NCBI GenBank assembly: GCA_017461685.1
Contig: JAFTXF010000133.1
Location: forward strand, 1 to 10,859
Reading direction: 5' to 3'
DNA: 10,859 bases
Source: Lachnospiraceae bacterium
GTDB taxonomy: Bacteria; Bacillota; Clostridia; Lachnospirales; Lachnospiraceae
The notes under the pieces were generated by a model. It was given only the letters and a program-made list of their open reading frames with translations. It was not told where the DNA came from and made no database searches. This document shows positions 6,547 to 10,859 of this stretch, piece by piece. A program made the translations under genes and the position numbers. Each line of letters starts with the position of its first letter. Position 1 is the first letter of the stretch.

Positions 6547-7923
6547 ATTTATCGGAACAAAAGACTTCTACCGCATGGTCCTGACCGTAACCATTCCCGT
6601 TGTTATACAGAATGGACTGACCAACTTTATTAATCTGCTGGACAATATCATGGTGGGGCAGATCGGCACTGAACCCATGTCCGGCGTAGCCATTATCAAT
6701 CAACTGCTGTTGGTTTTTAATCTTCTGATTTCCGGCGGTGTATCCGGTGCCGGTATTTTCACCGCCCAGTACTATGGAAAAGGAGACATGGACGGTGTGC
6801 GCCACACTATCCGGGCTAAATTATGGATTATTGCCGTGGCTCTGACTGCTGCCCTCGCCGTATTTCTGACACTGGACACTTCACTGATCAGCCTGTATCT
6901 AAATGAAACCACTCAAAGTGCCGCCGCCACTTTAGTATATGCCAAAACCTACCTGCGCATTATGCTGATAGGCCTGATTCCTTTTGCCATTTCCCAGTGC
7001 TACGCCTCCAGTTTGCGAGAGACCGGTGAAACCGTCCTCCCCATGAAAGCCAGTGCCTGTGCTTTATTTGTGAACCTGATTCTTGACTATGCGCTGATCT
7101 TCGGCAAATTCGGCCTTCCGGCCATGGGTGTGGCCGGCGCCGCCATCGCCACCGTCATCTCCCGTTTTGCAGAAATGGGCATCCTGCTCATCTCCGCTCA
7201 CCTGCGCGTTAAAGAGTACACCTTCCTACAGGGACTTTATCGAAAAGTCACGATTCCCACCAAACTCATACGCAACATCCTTGTGAAAGGCATGCCTTTG
7301 ATGCTCAACGAATTGTTGTGGGCGGCCGGTATCGCCACCGTCGGACAGTGTTATTCTATGCGTGGTCTGGACGTGGTCGCTGCCCAAAATATTGCCTCCA
7401 CAATTAATAATCTTTTTAGTGTCATATATTTTGCGCTGGGATGCTCCATCGCCATCGTTGTAGGCCAAAAGCTGGGTGCCGGCGAAATCGAAGAAGCCAA
7501 AAAGTGCAATACGCAGATGATTGCCTTCGATTTGCTGATCAGTATATTAAGCGGCATTTTTCTGACCATCGCCGCCCCCTTCCTGCCTCTGTTTATAATA
7601 CTACCGAGACGGTTCGTTTCATGGCTACTCAGTTTCTATGGATCGTTGCAGCAACCATGCCCTTTTATACCTTTGTACACTGCGCCTATTACACCCTGCG
7701 TACCGGCGGAAAAACCGGCATCTCTTTCTTTTTTGACAGTGGCTACACCTGGCTGGTCATGATCCCTTTGGCTTTTTTTCTGGGACATTTCACGGACATT
7801 CATCCGGTGCTGATGTACTTACTGGTTCAGGGTGCCGAGTTCATCAAAGCCACTGTGGCCTTCCTTTTACTGAAAAAATGCAACTGGGCCACCAACATTG
7901 TCGCAGGCAGCTCCAATTCTTGA
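6533..7923 (+). pseudogene. MATE-family efflux transporter, frameshifted near 7592-7594
   Basis: The first frame encodes a polytopic protein typical of MATE (MatE/NorM/DinF superfamily) exporters, with TIPVVIQNGLTNFINLLDNI, MVGQIGTEPMSGVAI and further hydrophobic spans. The family exports drugs or metabolites using a Na+ or H+ gradient. After codon 354 (TTT at 7592-7594) this frame turns into non-family sequence and stops at 7762. The family-like C-terminus continues in another frame, from YNTTETVRFMATQFLWIVA through VLMYLLVQGAEFIKATVAFL to the stop at 7921-7923. Adding one T to the TTT run joins the two parts into FLPLFYNTTETVRF, a 463-residue protein of normal family length. The gap is therefore a single-base loss, either a real mutation or a sequencing error. 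The start ATG 6533 follows AAAGGAA; an in-frame ATG at 6512 lacks a good site. If the loss is real, the last quarter of the membrane domain is missing and the protein is probably non-functional. Confidence 0.85.
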
Positions 7924-7943
7924 ACACAAACTGTAAATGAAAA

Positions 7944-7967
7944 GGTTAGGAAGCAAGCTTCCTAACC
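7944..7967 (-). terminator. Bidirectional terminator between trxA and the MATE gene; contains the trxA stop codon
   Basis: GGTTAGGAAG and CTTCCTAACC form a perfect 10-bp stem around a 4-base loop. On the minus strand it is followed by TTTT and ends trxA, whose TAG (7962-7964) lies inside the stem. On the plus strand it is followed by AATCATATTTTTA, so it may also end the MATE transcript 20 nt after its stop codon, more weakly. Confidence 0.8.
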
Positions 7968-8282
7968 AATCATATTTTTAATCTTATTCTCCAGTTCTGC
8001 CTTGCTCATACCGCCTACAGCTGTCTCTACAGCCTGTCCGTTTTTAAAGAAAATAAAAGTCGGAATGCTCATAACGCGATATTTCTGTGCGATATCCAGG
8101 CAATTGTCCACATTTAACTTGCCGATTTTCATCTGGCCGGCATATGCATCTGCAAGTTGATGCACAATCGGTGCCATCATCTTACAAGGACCGCACCAGT
8201 CTGCGTAAAAATCTACCAAAACAGGTACATCACTATTTAATACCTCTGCTTCAAAATTGCTGCTGTCAAATACGTATTCCAT
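7962..8282 (-). CDS. trxA: Thioredoxin
   Basis: The 106-residue protein matches the normal single-domain thioredoxin length. The active site WCGPC is at residues 29-33, within VLVDFYADWCGPCKMMAP. The cis-proline loop MSIPTF places Pro at 74, followed by the usual FFKNGQ turn and VGGMSK. It is a cytoplasmic disulfide reductase recycled by thioredoxin reductase, whose gene is not in this window. One extra cysteine (C61) lies outside the active site. AGGAGG is five bases before the ATG, so the start is firm. The gene stands alone: trmB upstream is separated by 341 bp holding a repeat element, and the terminator overlaps the stop codon. The promoter may borrow its -35 box from that element. Confidence 0.97.
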   Translation of the reverse strand: MEYVFDSSNFEAEVLNSDVPVLVDFYADWCGPCKMMAPIVHQLADAYAGQMKIGKLNVDNCLDIAQKYRVMSIPTFIFFKNGQAVETAVGGMSKAELENKIKNMIG

Positions 8283-8301
8283 AAAAACCTCCTATATTCT
8301 C

Positions 8302-8320
8302 CGGGGAGTACTATGCCCCG
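8302..8320 (-). other. Possible 5' stem-loop of the trxA message
   Basis: CGGGG and CCCCG form a 5-bp G-C stem around a 9-base loop containing the palindrome AGTACT. With the promoter predicted at 8323-8351, the hairpin would sit at or very near the 5' end of the transcript, just ahead of the ribosome binding site. It might stabilise the mRNA, or the palindrome might be an operator. The evidence is structural only. Confidence 0.3.
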
Positions 8321-8322
8321 CT

Positions 8323-8351
8323 CTTATATGTGATATATTAGGTGTTTGCAA
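8323..8351 (-). promoter_or_regulatory. Candidate trxA promoter reaching into the inverted-repeat element
   Basis: On the minus strand TTGCAA (8346-8351, 4 of 6) is followed after 17 bp by TATAAG (8323-8328, 5 of 6). The -35 box lies within the left terminal repeat of the element at 8339-8602 and the -10 box just outside it. Confidence 0.45.
8328..8340 (+). repeat. Left copy of the direct repeat flanking the element (candidate target-site duplication)
   Basis: ATGTGATATATTA occurs here and again at 8603-8615, in the same orientation, on either side of the inverted-repeat element. If the element begins with TAGG at 8339, the duplicated target is the first 11 bases. Confidence 0.6.
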
Positions 8352-8387
8352 GGCTCAAATGTTTTTTGCCTGAACAATATATGTTCT
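8339..8387 (+). repeat. Left terminal inverted repeat
   Basis: This arm pairs with 8554-8602 at 40 of 49 positions. The innermost 13 bases, CAATATATGTTCT, match perfectly, and the mismatches lie in the outer three quarters. Confidence 0.7.
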
Positions 8388-8553
8388 AGCTGAAGGGCCT
8401 TGAAAAGCGTCGGTCCTTAGCGAAGCAAGGCGATAGCCGCAGTCTGAGCTTAGTACAGCACAAGGCATGCTTTCTCACTAAGTTCGCACCATGTGCTCAC
8501 TAAGTGTTCAATGCACGCTACGCATTTTCATGGAGCGAGAGCGTCCGTGAAGC

Positions 8554-8602
8554 AGAACATATATTGCTCAGTCAAATACCATTTGAGTTTGGCAAATCCC
8601 TA
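8554..8602 (-). repeat. Right terminal inverted repeat
   Basis: This is the partner of 8339-8387 and ends 21 nt before the trmB stop codon on the plus-strand map. A transcript reading through from trmB would fold this arm with the left one into a long hairpin, which could also terminate trmB transcription. Confidence 0.7.
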
Positions 8603-8615
8603 ATGTGATATATTA
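8603..8615 (+). repeat. Right copy of the direct repeat flanking the element
   Basis: ATGTGATATATTA is identical to 8328-8340. It is direct rather than inverted relative to its partner, which is why it is read as a target-site duplication and not as more of the terminal inverted repeat. Confidence 0.6.
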
Positions 8616-8623
8616 TAGTATGC

Positions 8624-9262
8624 CTACCTGTAAATAATATATTTGCAAATAGGATTGCCTTTTGCTGAAAATTTCACCTCGTACTCTGTCATAATATTGC
8701 CCGCGCAAAGCACTTCATCCGCATGCAGGTCATAGGTAATGACCTCTGCCTTCCAGCCCGCCGGTTCCAACTCCTCCACCGCAAAATCAAACAAGTCGCG
8801 GTTGTCCGTCTTAAAGCTGATGCGGCCTTCCGGTTTTAAAATCTGGTCAAACTTAGCCAGGAACTGACGGCTTGGAAGCCTGCGCTTGGCATGCCTGTCC
8901 TTAGGCCACGGGTCTGAAAAATTCAGATAAATATGATCCACCTCGCCCTGGTCAAAAATCTCCGGTAACAAACGGGCATCTTCGCAAATAAATTTCAGAT
9001 TCGGTAACGGGTCTGTCTCCATCTTCTGCAAGGCACGCAGCAGTACACTGCTGTACATCTCAATACCCACATAACAAATCTCCGGATGCAGCTTCGCCAT
9101 CTCATGCAAAAAACGGCCCTTGCCCATGCCTACTTCGATATGAAGCTCACCCGGTGCCTCAAAAAGGCTCTTCCAGCTGCCCTTCATCTGCTGCGGCTCA
9201 TGTACCACATATTCGCTGCCGGCAATGACGTCTCTTGCTCCTGTAATATTTCTTAATCTCAT
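8624..9262 (-). CDS. trmB: tRNA (guanine-N7)-methyltransferase
   Basis: This 212-residue enzyme uses S-adenosylmethionine to methylate N7 of guanosine 46 in the variable loop of tRNAs (TrmB family, EC 2.1.1.33). The SAM-binding motif I is HIEVGMGKGRFL (41-52), followed by YVGIEMYSSVLLRALQK (64-80) and the acidic CEDAR. The family hallmark NFSDPWPKDRHAKRRL is at 114-129, and FKTDN follows further on. Length is normal. AGGAGA lies six bases before the ATG, supporting the start. No tRNA gene or partner is adjacent. There is no clear promoter upstream: the DNA between this gene and the carboxypeptidase gene is very AT-rich, and several TATA-like hexamers fit poorly. The stop codon is 21 nt from the inverted-repeat element. 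Confidence 0.96.
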   Translation of the reverse strand: MRLRNITGARDVIAGSEYVVHEPQQMKGSWKSLFEAPGELHIEVGMGKGRFLHEMAKLHPEICYVGIEMYSSVLLRALQKMETDPLPNLKFICEDARLLPEIFDQGEVDHIYLNFSDPWPKDRHAKRRLPSRQFLAKFDQILKPEGRISFKTDNRDLFDFAVEELEPAGWKAEVITYDLHADEVLCAGNIMTEYEVKFSAKGNPICKYIIYR

Positions 9263-9440
9263 AAAGTATCTCCTGATGCTTCCACCATATATTTATATAT
9301 GTTATATCTATATATGTCTGCTTGAAGCACACTTATTTTCTGCGTTTGTCAGACTTATTAATTTTACCCTATTTTAAGATATAATGGAAGTATTATTTTT
9401 TAAGATATTCTAAATTTTTCGTTTATTTTTCAAAAACACT

Positions 9441-9468
9441 TTGGTTTTTCCTTGTTTTAGTGTATGAT
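9441..9468 (+). promoter_or_regulatory. Candidate promoter of the carboxypeptidase gene
   Basis: TTGGTT (9441-9446) and TATGAT (9463-9468, 5 of 6) are 16 bp apart and end about 30 bp before the ATG at 9501. A perfect TATAAT at 9380-9385 is an alternative -10 but lacks a recognisable -35 box. Confidence 0.45.
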
Positions 9469-9500
9469 AAATAGTGGGTTTATATATGAAGGAGAATCTT

Positions 9501-10859
9501 ATGCACATATTATCATTTTCATCCAAATGTTTATCGAATATTTGCAAAGGCACTGCCGCCTTACTGATTGCTGTCACAGGTTTTTGCGGGCTGTCAGTTC
9601 CCGTTCAGGCCAGCCATGTATCGGAGGCTGTAACCAGCTCTGCGTTAGATGCCAATTGGCCCGGTGCCCCTGCCGTATCCAGCGAGACAGCCATATTAAT
9701 CGAGGCGGAGACCGGTACCATTCTTTATGAAAAGAATGCACACAAGCAGATGTATCCCGCCAGTATTACTAAGATTTTAACTACCCTGATTGCCTATGAA
9801 ACCTGTGAACTGGACGAGCAGGTTGTCTTTAGCCAGGAAGCTCTTGACACCATTCCAGCCGATTCCAGCCGTATCTGGGTGGATAAGGATAATTATATGA
9901 GCATGGAGGACTGTCTGGCAGCCATTTTAATTATGTCTGCCAATGACGTAGCCGCAGGTGTGGCTGAACATATTGCGGGCAATTTAGAGGATTTTGCCGA
10001 TATCATGAATGAACGGGCTGCTGAACTGGGCTGTTTAAATACCCATTTCGTAAATGCCCACGGCTACCATGACCCGGAGCATCTTACCACTGCCTACGAT
10101 ATGGCGCAAATCGGACGAGCCTTTTTCGATGTTGATTTACTGTGCAGCCTGGCAAGAGAACGGTCCTTTAAGCACGGTCCTACTGACGGACAGCCCAAAG
10201 CGATTTGGGAGATTAACACCAATCAGCTGCTTGCTACCAGAGCCTATGAATACGAATATTTAGTGGGTTCCAAGACCGGCTATACCGACCAGGCAGGACA
10301 GACCCTGGTCAGCTGTGCCCAGAAGGATGGCCTCAAGCTGATTTGCGTCGTTATGAATGCCCAGAGACCCGGCCAGTACGAAGACACGGTTACACTGTTT
10401 GACTTTGGATTCAGTAATTTTACTACTGCCAATATTTATGAAAACGACCAGACCTATGTGTCCTCTGATTCTTCCTACGGTATGGACGTAACAGACGTTT
10501 TGGGTGACTCCTCTCCATTATTAAATATGGACCGAAGCTCCTTTGTCGTATTGCCAAAAACTGCAAGCTTTTCGGATGTTACCTCCTACATTACAATGGC
10601 TACCGCGGAAGAAAACTGTATGGCTACTGCTCATTATCAATACGGAACCCACAATATCGGTTCTGCACAGATTTATGTATCTGCCATCAGCGGTTCTCTT
10701 CAGGATGATATCGGCGAACTGGAACATATAGAGGAAACGATGCCGATTTCCACCAAGGAGCCTTCTCCGATTTATGTGAATGTCAAAAAAATTGCCATGT
10801 ACGTTTTGCCGGGTATTCTTATTGTATTATTGCTTGTTTGGGGGATCGGCAGACTCTCT
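9501..10859 (+). CDS. D-alanyl-D-alanine carboxypeptidase, peptidase S11 (DacF/PBP5-like), 3' end beyond the right edge
   Basis: The frame from ATG 9501 is open for 453 codons to the window end. AAGGAG lies six bases upstream. A signal peptide is visible: hydrophobic residues 18-34, then VPVQA with likely cleavage after residue 37. The catalytic motifs of serine-type penicillin-binding proteins are present in order: SxxK as SITK at 88-91, SxN as SAN at 146-148, and KTG at 258-260. HGYHDPEHLTTAYDMA near 187-202 is also typical of S11. A beta-rich C-terminal region follows, and residues 431-449 form a membrane segment, so the protein is anchored with its active site outside. It trims the terminal D-Ala from peptidoglycan pentapeptides and so limits cross-linking. 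A dacF or dacA symbol is possible but cannot be decided. Little beyond a short cytoplasmic tail should be missing. It stands alone on this strand. Confidence 0.94.
   Translation, partial: MHILSFSSKCLSNICKGTAALLIAVTGFCGLSVPVQASHVSEAVTSSALDANWPGAPAVSSETAILIEAETGTILYEKNAHKQMYPASITKILTTLIAYETCELDEQVVFSQEALDTIPADSSRIWVDKDNYMSMEDCLAAILIMSANDVAAGVAEHIAGNLEDFADIMNERAAELGCLNTHFVNAHGYHDPEHLTTAYDMAQIGRAFFDVDLLCSLARERSFKHGPTDGQPKAIWEINTNQLLATRAYEYEYLVGSKTGYTDQAGQTLVSCAQKDGLKLICVVMNAQRPGQYEDTVTLFDFGFSNFTTANIYENDQTYVSSDSSYGMDVTDVLGDSSPLLNMDRSSFVVLPKTASFSDVTSYITMATAEENCMATAHYQYGTHNIGSAQIYVSAISGSLQDDIGELEHIEETMPISTKEPSPIYVNVKKIAMYVLPGILIVLLLVWGIGRLS

Larger units (their letters stand above)
8339..8602. mobile_element. 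MITE-like element, 264 bp, with 49-bp terminal inverted repeats
   Basis: The left end (8339-8387) and the reverse complement of the right end (8554-8602) align over 49 bases without gaps, 40 identical. Both begin TAGG and finish with CAATATATGTTCT just before the interior. Identical direct repeats of 11-13 bp flank the pair. The interior of about 166 bp has no credible open reading frame but holds nested inverted repeats: 8398-8410 with 8520-8533, and 8449-8465 with 8489-8504. The sequence CTCACTAAGT occurs twice (8474-8483 and 8496-8505). No transposase is encoded, so mobility would need one supplied elsewhere. This accounts for most of the 341-bp space between trmB and trxA. It could instead be a structured RNA or a palindromic repeat family of the genome. 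Number of copies elsewhere is unknown. Confidence 0.6.

Noticed and set aside
6443..6805. 120-residue minus-strand open frame
   Set aside because: It is antisense to the AraC-MATE junction, where both plus-strand genes have strong protein-level support.
8283..8623. A small protein, tRNA or known riboswitch in the trmB-trxA spacer
   Set aside because: No open frame with a ribosome site, no tRNA cloverleaf signature and no riboswitch core I recognise. The inverted-repeat element explains the structure better.
9464..9730. 88-residue plus-strand open frame
   Set aside because: It starts within the predicted -10 box and overlaps the carboxypeptidase gene in another frame; its Cys/Arg-rich product looks like an out-of-frame translation.
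1..10859. CRISPR array, phage genes, toxin-antitoxin or anti-phage system
   Set aside because: No regularly spaced repeats, no integrase, no nuclease or helicase genes and no small toxin-antitoxin pair were seen.

Overview
The window looks like chromosomal DNA of a low-G+C, Gram-positive Clostridia, most likely a gut Lachnospiraceae-type bacterium. The evidence is the strong GGAGG-type ribosome binding sites, AT-rich spacers with sigma-A-like promoters, Rho-independent hairpin terminators, and the gene set: a lipoprotein LIV-type binding protein, a cytoplasmic GH78 rhamnosidase beside an AraC regulator, a membrane-anchored S11 D-Ala-D-Ala carboxypeptidase, and TrmB. The species cannot be named from this sequence.

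Layout, left to right. (1) 1-1858, minus strand: the start of a branched-chain amino acid ABC transporter operon. The binding lipoprotein gene (livK) comes first, with its own promoter. A hairpin then separates it from the permease gene livH, which runs off the left edge. (2) 1975-5613: an alpha-L-rhamnosidase gene (minus) and an AraC-family regulator (plus) diverge from a short control region where the two predicted promoters interlock. Each gene has its own terminator. The rhamnosidase probably starts at a GTG 30 nt inside the longest open frame. (3) 5616-7923, plus strand: a second AraC-family regulator overlaps by 14 nt with a MATE efflux transporter gene. One T appears to be missing from a short T run near 7592-7594, so the last quarter of the transporter is in another frame. 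This pair looks richer in G+C than its surroundings. (4) 7944-9262, minus strand: thioredoxin (trxA) and trmB. Between them lies a 264-bp non-coding element (8339-8602) with 49-bp imperfect terminal inverted repeats and a flanking direct repeat of 11-13 bp, the signature of a MITE-like insertion. (5) 9441-10859, plus strand: a D-alanyl-D-alanine carboxypeptidase (dacF/dacA type), open at the right edge.

How the genes work together. LivK and LivH belong to one uptake system for branched-chain or related amino acids. The rhamnosidase would trim terminal L-rhamnose from imported glycosides or oligosaccharides, probably under the divergent AraC regulator. The second AraC regulator probably controls the MATE exporter. 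TrxA, TrmB and the carboxypeptidase are housekeeping functions. I see no complete new multi-gene system. The least explained structure is the inverted-repeat element at 8339-8602, whose left end may also supply the -35 box of trxA.
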